From positions 1-5,012 of the forward strand of contig CALHWA010000008.1 of the NCBI GenBank assembly GCA_938036845.1: 5,012 nt of DNA, written 5' to 3'. The position numbers and the translations under genes were made by a program. Within the stretch, counting starts at the first letter, position 1. The number at the start of each line of letters is the position of its first letter. The DNA comes from an uncultured Candidatus Saccharibacteria bacterium (GTDB taxonomy: Bacteria > Patescibacteriota > Saccharimonadia > Saccharimonadales > Saccharimonadaceae). Shown here in pieces: positions 1-5,010 of the stretch. The notes under the pieces are model-generated. The model saw only the letters and a program-made list of their open reading frames with translations. It did not search any database and was not told the origin of the DNA.

Positions 1-544
1 CCCCACCCTGGGCAATATGGAAGACATTATCTACCGTCACGCCGCCATCCCAGCCAATCTCGACCCGAGGGTGGATGGCTCGCACCAGCCGAATCTTCTC
101 TATTTGCATCATCCGCGCCTTGCCACCAAACTCACCCAGCTTACCACTGACGATCGACACGTAGTCGGCCGTTTCGATATACGACGCCACCGTCTCCGGC
201 ACTGTCGTACGCTGCAGGGCCACACCAGCATGAATACCAGCTTGTTTGATCTGCTGCAAGACAGGGATCAAATCCTCTTTGACTTCGGCATGAAAGATAA
301 TTGTACTAGGCCGAAGCTTGATCAGTTTCTCAACGTACACGCTAGGGCGCGCCACCATAGCGTGGATATCAACCGTCCATGACTGAGGCCACCACAGTTG
401 GCCGATCCCTACCGTTTGACGGGGCGCAAATACGCCATCAGAAATATCAATATGAACCCGCTTGGCAAACGGCATAAAATGCTCTACCGCAGCCTTGTAT
501 TCATCAGTTTTTGTACTCAAAATAATTGGTGCTATGACAGCCAT
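1..544 (-). CDS. Divergent ribulose-phosphate 3-epimerase-like TIM-barrel protein, 3' end outside the window
   Basis: This open frame is read from ATG at 544 to the left edge: 181 codons with no stop, so the C-terminus is missing. The family is a (beta/alpha)8 metalloenzyme that interconverts ribulose 5-phosphate and xylulose 5-phosphate in the cytosolic pentose phosphate pathway. Family landmarks appear in order: IAPIILS at 4-10, HIDISDG at 31-37, DIHAM at 59-63, FHAE at 84-87, AGVAL at 106-110 and WDGGVTVDN at 165-173. The expected metal and catalytic residues H31, D33, H61 and D166 are kept. Several signatures are altered: the usual Met after HxDV is Ser, the Asn of ALNP is Gln, and the phosphate-loop region PGFGGQ reads LGEFGGKA. 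Function on the standard substrate is therefore uncertain and it may be a paralogue for another sugar phosphate. An in-frame ATG at 553 overlaps the -10 box, so 544 is preferred. No Shine-Dalgarno sequence is seen. The fold is fairly sure, the exact substrate is not. Confidence 0.8.
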   Translation of the reverse strand, partial: MAVIAPIILSTKTDEYKAAVEHFMPFAKRVHIDISDGVFAPRQTVGIGQLWWPQSWTVDIHAMVARPSVYVEKLIKLRPSTIIFHAEVKEDLIPVLQQIKQAGIHAGVALQRTTVPETVASYIETADYVSIVSGKLGEFGGKARMMQIEKIRLVRAIHPRVEIGWDGGVTVDNVFHIAQGG

Positions 545-551
545 GCAAGAC

Positions 552-580
552 ATTATACGGCGTCTGACGTGTGTTGTAAA
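552..580 (-). promoter_or_regulatory. Sigma-70-type promoter of the epimerase-like gene
   Basis: On the minus strand TTTACA (580-575) is followed after exactly 17 bases by a perfect TATAAT (557-552). Transcription should begin about seven bases downstream, at 545-544, which is the ATG itself. The mRNA would therefore be leaderless. This also excludes the upstream in-frame ATG at 553, which lies inside the -10 box. Confidence 0.75.
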
Positions 581-627
581 GACGGCGACGGCGTTCTTTC
601 ACGTTTGCGAGAGCTAAGGAGGGAGTG

Positions 628-918
628 TTAGACTGACGTGCGCGAAGAGTAGGTATTTGACACTTCCTTAACAGCATTTAAGAAAGCGTCATCAAAGTCC
701 TCGTATTTCTTTTTCTTTGTCATATGAATTAGGGATTCCAATTCTGCCATTTCTTGTGAAGATAACGCGCAGTCATTTGCGGCTAATACTGTGCAAATAT
801 GCTCAAGGGCGACAGCCCATTCGCCCGCATCATTGAACATTGTCGCTAGTTCCACGTCAATATTTGTTAGGTAGGGACTTTTGTCGATGTAGTCTTGTAT
901 TGCTTTTGTCAAACTCAT
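628..918 (-). CDS. Small MafI-like immunity protein (putative)
   Basis: The product is 96 residues, acidic, apparently all helical, with no signal peptide or membrane segment. Its layout (VELATMFNDAGEW at about 23-35, then ALEHIC at 38-43, LSSQEMAELESL at 53-64, a lysine run near 69-72) resembles small MafI-type immunity proteins, which often carry a D/N-x-x-EW-x-LA-x-E-x-L-C core followed by an LS-E segment. Such proteins neutralise a secreted polymorphic toxin, but no toxin gene lies next to it here. The assignment rests on pattern memory, so an uncharacterised small protein remains possible. An upstream in-frame ATG exists at 924, but the -10 box places the transcription start on the ATG at 918. 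The gene is visibly AT-richer (about 35-40% GC in the two lines I counted, against about 52% in a line of rel), which fits an acquired gene. It lies 81 bases downstream of the pilin stop on the same strand. Confidence 0.6.
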   Translation of the reverse strand: MSLTKAIQDYIDKSPYLTNIDVELATMFNDAGEWAVALEHICTVLAANDCALSSQEMAELESLIHMTKKKKYEDFDDAFLNAVKEVSNTYSSRTSV

Positions 919-924
919 ATGCAT

Positions 925-933
925 ACTTTAGCA
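925..933 (-). promoter_or_regulatory. Extended -10 promoter of the immunity-like gene
   Basis: TGCTAAAGT (933-925, minus strand) is an extended -10 element. Its last T is seven bases before the A of the ATG at 918, so the transcript would start on the start codon. The -35 region is weak (CTTAAC, 953-948, spacing 17), as is common with extended -10 promoters. A second AT-rich hexamer, TATATT, lies just upstream and would give a leader of about nine bases. Confidence 0.55.
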
Positions 934-999
934 CAATATATCGGACAGTTAAGCAACTACAGAACATTCTTTATAGCAGACCTTTCACATAATAATGCT

Positions 1000-1413
1000 C
1001 TACAAACTCGCTGGGCAACTCCCTGCCTGCGGCCGTGCCATGCCAGTGGTGGCGTAGTAGCGAATGTCGGTGAGATGGCGGTCGGTGGCTTGGATGCAGA
1101 ATTTGGTGGCATCGGCGCTCAGCGTGACCTGCACGGTGGTGTCACTTGGCGGACGGTAACCGACTTGCTCGAGGTTAGTGCTATAGCTTGCACCACTAGC
1201 GCTGGCATTGGCGTGGTGCGTCTTGATCGCCTCAAGTGCACTGGTGGCTGCCGCACGCGTTGCGACATCGACCGAGCGTCGCCGATAGCCCGAATATGCC
1301 GTCATAGACAGCGTTACGAGTAAGCCCAGGATCGCAATGACAATCATCAGCTCCATGAGCGTGAAACCCTTCTGGCTCCGCTGCATCCACCATACCGCCC
1401 TGCTTTGCCTCAT
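1000..1413 (-). CDS. Type IV pilin-like protein (prepilin)
   Basis: The 137-residue product has a class III N-terminal signal. A 16-residue basic leader ends in QKG, followed by FTLMELMIVIAILG, so prepilin peptidase (PilD) should cut between G16 and F17 and N-methylate F17. Glu21 is the conserved mature Glu5. Residues 17-38 form the hydrophobic helix that anchors the subunit in the membrane and packs the filament core. The C-terminal globular part carries two cysteines, C106 and C133, which could form the disulfide-closed D-region typical of pilins. I chose the ATG at 1413 because GGAGGGAG lies seven bases upstream; the longer reading from 1488 runs through the promoter. No assembly ATPase, platform or peptidase gene is present, so the pilus machinery must be encoded elsewhere. 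Whether this is the major subunit or a minor pilin cannot be told. Pseudopilin of a DNA-uptake or secretion system is the alternative. Confidence 0.9.
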   Translation of the reverse strand: MRQSRAVWWMQRSQKGFTLMELMIVIAILGLLVTLSMTAYSGYRRRSVDVATRAAATSALEAIKTHHANASASGASYSTNLEQVGYRPPSDTTVQVTLSADATKFCIQATDRHLTDIRYYATTGMARPQAGSCPASL

Positions 1414-1420
1414 TATATTT

Positions 1421-1428
1421 CTCCCTCC
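1421..1428 (-). promoter_or_regulatory. Shine-Dalgarno sequence of the pilin gene
   Basis: GGAGGGAG on the minus strand, with its GGGAG part seven bases before the ATG at 1413. It fixes this start over the upstream in-frame ATG at 1488 and over internal ones. Confidence 0.8.
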
Positions 1429-1453
1429 ATTAGCATAAGCATATTTAAACATC

Positions 1454-1482
1454 ACTATAGCAGGTGGAATGGTCAAGGGCAA
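1454..1482 (-). promoter_or_regulatory. Promoter of the pilin gene
   Basis: TTGCCC (1482-1477) is followed after 17 bases by TATAGT (1459-1454), and the -10 is extended by TGC (1462-1460). Transcription should start near 1447, giving a leader of about 34 bases that contains the Shine-Dalgarno sequence. The -35 box nearly touches the divergent rel promoter region. Confidence 0.65.
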
Positions 1483-1505
1483 TAGCACTTTTCTTCTCGA
1501 CAGTA

Positions 1506-1511
1506 TATACT
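1506..1511 (+). promoter_or_regulatory. -10 element of the rel promoter
   Basis: TATACT, whose last T is exactly seven bases before the A of the ATG at 1518, so transcription should begin at the start codon. No good -35 hexamer is present at 16-18 bases (TAGCAC at spacing 17). It is back-to-back with the pilin promoter, with only 71 bases between the two predicted transcription starts. Confidence 0.55.
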
Positions 1512-1517
1512 AGGTTT

Positions 1518-3089
1518 ATGGTGACCAAACAAGACGTCCTGACAAAAGCACGCGGCCTCTATAGCGAAGATCAGCTGTATGAAATTGACCATGCGATCGA
1601 CTTCGCCACCCAGGCACACCACGGACAAAAGCGCAAGAGCGGTGAGCCCTACATTACCCATCCGCTAAGCGTTGCAATTATCTTGATTGACTGGGGGATG
1701 GACAGCGACACCATCATCGCAGGTATTCTTCACGACACCGTCGAGGATACTGAGACGTCGCTAGACGACATTGAGTCACTTTTTGGACATGACGTATCCT
1801 TCCTCGTTGACGGCGTGACGAAGGTGAGTCAAGCTCGGGCTGGTATGCGCGACCTTGACCACTATCTCCCTCAGACAAAAGACAACCTTACCAAGCTGCT
1901 TATTGCTGTGGGACAGGACGTGCGTGTCATTATCATCAAGCTGGCCGACCGGCTGCACAATATGCAGACGCTGCAATTCAAGTCGCCCGAAAAGCAGCAA
2001 AAGATCGCCCGCGAAACACTCGAGGTCTTTGCCCCCATGGCTGACCAGCTCGGTATGGGGCGAGTGCGGATGGAGCTAGAGGAGCTCGCCTTTAGCTACC
2101 TTGACCCCAAAGAATACAAGCGGCTTGAGAAGGTCATGAAGCAGCGCCTAGGCAAAAGCACCCGCAAGCTTGGTGTCGTCCGCCTCGAGGTCGAGCGGGC
2201 ACTCAAGGATGAGAAGCTTGAGTTTGAGATTAATGGGAGAGTCAAGAGCCTCTATAGCCTGCACCGCAAGCTCCAAAAGCGCGGTAGTCTCGACAATATT
2301 TATGACCTGATGGCACTACGCATCATTGTCCACACCAAGGAAGAGTGCTACTTAGTGCTGGGCATTCTCCACTCGCTCTATCAACCGATGATTGCTCGCA
2401 TCAAAGACTATATTTCCATCCCCAAGCCAAACGGCTACCAGAGTCTCCATACAACGGTCATCACGCCCAATAAGCAAATTGTTGAGTTTCAGATCCGCAC
2501 GCGCGATATGCACGAGTATGCCGAGCGCGGCCTTGCCGCCAGCTTCCACTACCAGCAACAAAAAGATAGCAAGGAGTATCTTAAGGGCGACTCCAAGCGC
2601 GGCGTGTCGAACCTGCCGGCTCAGCTGCAGTGGATTACGCAATTGCAAGAAATCGCCGCTCGTCTACGTGCTGGCGAAGATATCCCTCGCGAGCAGTTAT
2701 CGATTGACCTCTTTGGCCACCGCATCTTCGTCTTTTCTCCCAAAGGCGATATCTACAACCTCCCCGAGGGCGCTTTGCCGCTGGACTTCGCCTATGCCAT
2801 CCACTCTGATATCGCCAAGCATGCCTACGGCTTCCGGATCAATGGCAAGATGGAGCCATTCGAGCGGCCGCTTGAGAATGGTGATGTCATCGAAGTCCTC
2901 ACTCGCAAGCTCTCCTACCCTAAGCCGGGTTGGGCGCAGCTTGTTACCACCAGCCACGCACGTGACAAGCTCCGCCTCCAGCTTAACAAAATCCGCATTC
3001 AAGCTGTGAATGGCGCCATCAATCTGACGGATAAAATTATGCCAATCGGTAAGCCCGAGGCTGCTTCAAAAAAATCAAAGAATAAATAG
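1518..3089 (+). CDS. rel: Bifunctional (p)ppGpp synthetase/hydrolase, short form lacking the C-terminal regulatory domains
   Basis: This 523-residue cytosolic RelA/SpoT-family enzyme makes (p)ppGpp from GTP/GDP and ATP and degrades it, setting the stringent response. The HD hydrolase domain spans about 20-195, with R39, H48, H72-D73, E76-D77, D144 and N148 all present, so hydrolysis should be intact. The synthetase domain spans about 235-345, with D263, GYQSLH at 306-311 and E323/Q325 present. The loop reads R294-I-K-D297, the RxKD form typical of bifunctional enzymes rather than the ExDD of synthesis-only RelA. The usual AAHW motif reads AASFHY. A TGS domain follows at about 396-462. The protein then stops after a short helical, lysine-rich tail, without the helical, zinc-finger/CC and ACT/RRM domains of the usual ~700-750-residue enzymes. 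Stops in all frames after 3089 argue against a simple frameshift. The ATG at 1518 is chosen from the -10 position and because homology begins there; the ATG at 1464 would add 18 unrelated residues. Confidence 0.95.
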   Translation: MVTKQDVLTKARGLYSEDQLYEIDHAIDFATQAHHGQKRKSGEPYITHPLSVAIILIDWGMDSDTIIAGILHDTVEDTETSLDDIESLFGHDVSFLVDGVTKVSQARAGMRDLDHYLPQTKDNLTKLLIAVGQDVRVIIIKLADRLHNMQTLQFKSPEKQQKIARETLEVFAPMADQLGMGRVRMELEELAFSYLDPKEYKRLEKVMKQRLGKSTRKLGVVRLEVERALKDEKLEFEINGRVKSLYSLHRKLQKRGSLDNIYDLMALRIIVHTKEECYLVLGILHSLYQPMIARIKDYISIPKPNGYQSLHTTVITPNKQIVEFQIRTRDMHEYAERGLAASFHYQQQKDSKEYLKGDSKRGVSNLPAQLQWITQLQEIAARLRAGEDIPREQLSIDLFGHRIFVFSPKGDIYNLPEGALPLDFAYAIHSDIAKHAYGFRINGKMEPFERPLENGDVIEVLTRKLSYPKPGWAQLVTTSHARDKLRLQLNKIRIQAVNGAINLTDKIMPIGKPEAASKKSKNK

Positions 3090-3293
3090 TTGAGATAAAA
3101 GACTGCTTAGTTAAATAGTTACTGCGCATCTGAATTCAAGCCTCCAGTTTCCCTTCACCACCATTATTATCCAACAGATATGGGTAGCCTATTGTGATAA
3201 CCATCCTGCGAGCCTCTGACTTTCTTGATAAAGCAATATTGTGCAAGTACTAACTGCTTATAGTAACCTAGAGAATTTTAGAAGTTTGAGTAA
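3090..3293. other. Non-coding gap between rel and ppa
   Basis: No supported gene is seen. It has frequent stops on both strands and lower GC than the flanking genes. A plus-strand TTGATA (3225-3230), 17 bases before TACTAA (3248-3253), could be a weak promoter whose transcript would end at the hairpin at 3294-3328, making a short RNA. A 22-codon minus-strand frame (3136-3204) has only a poor ribosome-binding site. Neither is convincing. I saw no tRNA-like cloverleaf. Confidence 0.5.
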
Positions 3294-3328
3294 AAATACA
3301 AAATACCCCAGTGGGGTATTTTGTATTT
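3294..3328. terminator. Bidirectional intrinsic terminator between rel and ppa
   Basis: This is a perfect 16-bp inverted repeat (3294-3309 with 3313-3328) around a 3-base loop, with a CCCC/GGGG core by the loop and A/T-rich outer arms that give a U-rich 3' side on both strands. It begins 15 bases beyond the ppa stop, so it is mainly the ppa terminator. It also stands 204 bases after the rel stop and would stop rel transcripts before they run antisense into ppa. Confidence 0.9.
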
Positions 3329-3343
3329 GCTTGAGCATGCTAT

Positions 3344-3874
3344 CTAGCGCTCATTCCAACGCGCAATGGATTCATGAATAATTTGCTTAGCACGCGCGGT
3401 GTCACCAAAGCCCTTCACGACAGTAGTGCCAGGCTTCTTGAGGTCTTTGTAGTGGTTAAAGTGGTGCTCGATTTGCTTGAGTGTTGCAGCAGGGAGATCT
3501 TCGAGCGAGTTGATTGCATCACCTGTGTTGCGGTCATCTGCTGGTACGACGATCACCTTATCATCCACCTCGTCATCGTCTACAAACTCCAGCACGCCAA
3601 TCACCTTGCCTTCCAAAACGACGCCAGTTGTCAGTGGCTGGTCGGTGATGATGAGCGCGTCGAGCTCATCGCCATCTTCATCTAGGGTTTGTGGAATAAA
3701 ACCATAGTTGGTTGGTTTGGCAAAGATTGCTGGCTCAACCCGGTCGAGCTTCATCACTGCGAGGTCGCGATCCCATTCAATTTTGTGGTAGCTCCCCTGC
3801 GGAATCTCCACCACCACATTGACGATGCCAGCGTCAACGTCGCCAGGCGTCAGTACTTTATTAAAATCTGCCAT
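3344..3874 (-). CDS. ppa: Family I inorganic pyrophosphatase
   Basis: This 176-residue soluble enzyme hydrolyses pyrophosphate to two phosphates, with Mg2+, and so drives biosynthetic reactions such as nucleic acid and aminoacyl-tRNA synthesis forward. The length matches bacterial family I enzymes. Active-site residues follow the family order: E23, K31 and E33 (HKIEWD), R45, NYGFIP at 56-61 with Y57, the signature DGDELD at 67-72 giving metal-binding D67, D69 and D72, an acidic stretch DDDEVDDK at 99-106, and Y142-K143 near the end. It is complete, with a strong Shine-Dalgarno sequence and a promoter upstream, and a hairpin terminator just past its TAG stop. It is divergent from the phosphodiesterase gene and convergent with rel. 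Rel's hydrolase releases pyrophosphate, a substrate of this enzyme, but that link is metabolic and not evidence of co-regulation. Family II (DHH) pyrophosphatase is excluded by the motifs. Confidence 0.97.
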   Translation of the reverse strand: MADFNKVLTPGDVDAGIVNVVVEIPQGSYHKIEWDRDLAVMKLDRVEPAIFAKPTNYGFIPQTLDEDGDELDALIITDQPLTTGVVLEGKVIGVLEFVDDDEVDDKVIVVPADDRNTGDAINSLEDLPAATLKQIEHHFNHYKDLKKPGTTVVKGFGDTARAKQIIHESIARWNER

Positions 3875-3883
3875 TTATATTAG

Positions 3884-3890
3884 CTCCTTT
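3884..3890 (-). promoter_or_regulatory. Shine-Dalgarno sequence of ppa
   Basis: AAAGGAG on the minus strand, nine bases before the ATG at 3874. It is a near-ideal anti-16S match and contrasts with the leaderless genes in the same window. Confidence 0.85.
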
Positions 3891-3907
3891 CTGTTGCTAT
3901 CTGTTTT

Positions 3908-3916
3908 ATTTTAGCA
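3908..3916 (-). promoter_or_regulatory. Extended -10 promoter of ppa
   Basis: TGCTAAAAT (3916-3908, minus strand), with a poor -35 candidate TTGCTA (3937-3932, spacing 18). Transcription should start near 3901, giving a leader of about 27 bases that carries the Shine-Dalgarno sequence. Confidence 0.55.
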
Positions 3917-4004
3917 AAATCTGCTCGATAATAGCAAAAGAAGATGTGCTGGCAGTGCAACCTTGCTCTGCAGGCACATTAATTCTCATCACTAACCCAT
4001 TTGA

Positions 4005-4013
4005 TGGTATAAT
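4005..4013 (+). promoter_or_regulatory. Extended -10 promoter of the phosphodiesterase gene
   Basis: TGGTATAAT carries a perfect -10 hexamer with a TGN extension. Transcription is expected at about A4020, three bases before the ATG at 4023, so the message is leaderless or nearly so. There is no Shine-Dalgarno sequence and no clear -35 box. Confidence 0.65.
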
Positions 4014-4022
4014 ACTGCTAGC

Positions 4023-4718
4023 ATGTTAATCATTGGTCATCGCGGTGCGGCTGGACTCGCACCAGAGAACACTATCGACGCTATGGCAGCGGGTGTCGCG
4101 GCGGGCGCTGATATGCTTGAGCTAGATGTGCGATTGACGCGCGACGGTATTCCTGTGGTGGCACATGATAATCGCCTGCTACGTACCCACCACCGAAATG
4201 AATCAATTAGCCACCTGACGTACACCGAGTTGCAGGCCCTCACCAGTGAGCAGCCTATTCCATCGCTCCTCGCAGTGCTAGACCGTTTTTTTGGCGTTGT
4301 ACTACTCAATATTGAGCTCAAAGGGCACGGTAGCGCCGAGCCAACGTATCAGCTCCTCACCCGCTCCATCACATCGCCAGATGATTGGGATAATGTACTA
4401 CTTTCGTCATTCTCCGTACGCGAGCTTCGGCAATTTCGGCAGCTTGCGCCTCAGGCCAATCTCGCCCTACTTCACCGCAATAATCCCTTTGCATTCTTGG
4501 CCTATCAGCGCAAGCTCGACTTCACCGCAGTAGGGTTTCATCGCTTGTATGCACATCCACTGGCGATAGAGATTGCACGTCGGTCGAATCTCTTTACCTA
4601 CGTCTATACCGTCAATCGCCCAGGTGCCCTGCAGCAGCTTGCCGAGCGCGGCATCGACGGCGTCGTGACCAACTACCCAGATAAGTTTCTTGCTGAGCTG
4701 CGGCGCTTTAGAGATTAG
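4023..4718 (+). CDS. Cytosolic glycerophosphodiester phosphodiesterase
   Basis: The 231-residue product belongs to the GDPD family, which splits glycerophosphodiesters (deacylated phospholipid head groups) into sn-glycerol 3-phosphate and an alcohol. The TIM-barrel landmarks are all present: IGHRGAAGLAPENT at 4-17 with catalytic H6 and R7 and with E15-N16, ELDVR at 33-37 with metal ligands E33 and D35, AHD at 47-49 with the second catalytic H48, NIELKG at 96-101 with E98 and K100, SSFS at 128-131, YTVNRP at 195-200 where Trp is more usual than the first Tyr, and DGVVTNYPD at 212-220. There is no signal peptide or membrane segment, so it resembles the cytosolic UgpQ type rather than periplasmic GlpQ. 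It stands alone with its own promoter and no glycerophosphodiester transporter nearby. The substrate could be host- or self-derived lipid breakdown products; the sequence does not say which. Confidence 0.93.
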   Translation: MLIIGHRGAAGLAPENTIDAMAAGVAAGADMLELDVRLTRDGIPVVAHDNRLLRTHHRNESISHLTYTELQALTSEQPIPSLLAVLDRFFGVVLLNIELKGHGSAEPTYQLLTRSITSPDDWDNVLLSSFSVRELRQFRQLAPQANLALLHRNNPFAFLAYQRKLDFTAVGFHRLYAHPLAIEIARRSNLFTYVYTVNRPGALQQLAERGIDGVVTNYPDKFLAELRRFRD

Positions 4719-4943
4719 GAATATTGTCTGAATCCAACTAACGTCTCATTTGGGTGATGATAGGCCTCTCCGTTCTTTTCTGTGGACGAATATTACCACT
4801 ATCCAATTCACAGAAGTCAAAATATTAACGAGACAAGGAGTATTGTTTTTATGCCCACATCTCAAAACTATAGCCATTCTTAGACTGCTCCTCGCTCTCT
4901 ATACGATCAACCTCTCTAGGTGTATCAACTTTGTCTTCACACT
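4719..4943. other. Intergenic leader-like region before the right-edge gene
   Basis: AT-rich sequence with no long reading frame. It contains the 10-codon ORF at 4851-4883 described separately. I found no clear promoter: TATTAC near 4791 and TATTAA near 4823 lack suitable -35 partners. There is also no obvious terminator directly after the phosphodiesterase stop, so that gene's transcript may run to the hairpin at 4944-4978. A minus-strand 43-codon frame (4746-4877) has GAGGAG upstream of its ATG but no recognisable product. Confidence 0.4.
4851..4883 (+). CDS. Possible 10-residue leader peptide ORF
   Basis: ATG at 4851 opens a ten-codon frame (peptide MPTSQNYSHS) closed by TAG. AAGGAG at 4835-4840 lies ten bases upstream, a good ribosome-binding site at slightly long spacing. 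It precedes a strong hairpin terminator (4944-4978) and then ribosome-binding sequence for a gene beyond the edge, the order expected of a leader-peptide attenuator. The peptide has no run of one amino acid, so if it is regulatory it would not be a classic amino-acid-starvation leader. An ORF this short can arise by chance, and it may be plain 3' untranslated sequence of the phosphodiesterase transcript. Confidence 0.3.
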   Translation: MPTSQNYSHS

Positions 4944-4978
4944 AGTAAAAAATCAGCCATTACGACTGATTTTTTACT
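4944..4978. terminator. Strong intrinsic terminator hairpin
   Basis: A perfect 13-bp inverted repeat (4944-4956 with 4966-4978) encloses a 9-base loop. The 3' arm contains six consecutive T and the 5' arm six A, so it can work on either strand. On the plus strand it could end the phosphodiesterase transcript, 225 bases after its stop, or attenuate the gene whose ribosome-binding site follows 12 bases later. Confidence 0.85.
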
Positions 4979-4989
4979 TTGTTAGACAG

Positions 4990-5010
4990 AAAGGAGATGC
5001 TACTCAGGAG
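4990..5010 (+). promoter_or_regulatory. Ribosome-binding sequence(s) for a gene starting beyond the right edge
   Basis: AAAGGAG (4990-4996) and AGGAG (5006-5010) are both strong Shine-Dalgarno matches. The ATG at 4997 directly abuts the first and is too close to be served by it. The second would suit a start codon a few bases past 5012. No promoter fits between the hairpin at 4978 and this site. Confidence 0.4.

Noticed and set aside
17..631. Two plus-strand open frames (17-382 and 398-631)
   Set aside because: They lie antisense to the epimerase-like gene, whose translation shows clear family motifs. The plus-strand products have no recognisable features or ribosome-binding sites.
895..1323. 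Plus-strand open frame of 142 codons
   Set aside because: Antisense to the pilin gene, and its protein has no recognisable domain.
1464..1517. Upstream ATG giving an 18-residue extension of Rel
   Set aside because: The extension lies across the rel -10 box and the pilin promoter and does not resemble Rel N-termini.
2392..3009. Plus-strand frame of 205 codons within rel
   Set aside because: A shifted-frame shadow of rel with serine-rich low-complexity translation. The rel frame contains the synthetase and TGS motifs over the same span.
3110..3160. Possible tRNA remnant (TTCAA-like loop followed by CCACCA)
   Set aside because: The bases around the loop do not form a T-stem, and no acceptor or anticodon stems can be drawn.
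3136..3204. Minus-strand 22-codon ORF in the rel-ppa gap
   Set aside because: Weak ribosome-binding site, very short, and it lies beyond the ppa terminator with no promoter of its own.
4746..4877. Minus-strand 43-codon ORF with GAGGAG upstream
   Set aside because: No recognisable product, and no promoter found. The sequence is equally well explained as leader or untranslated DNA.
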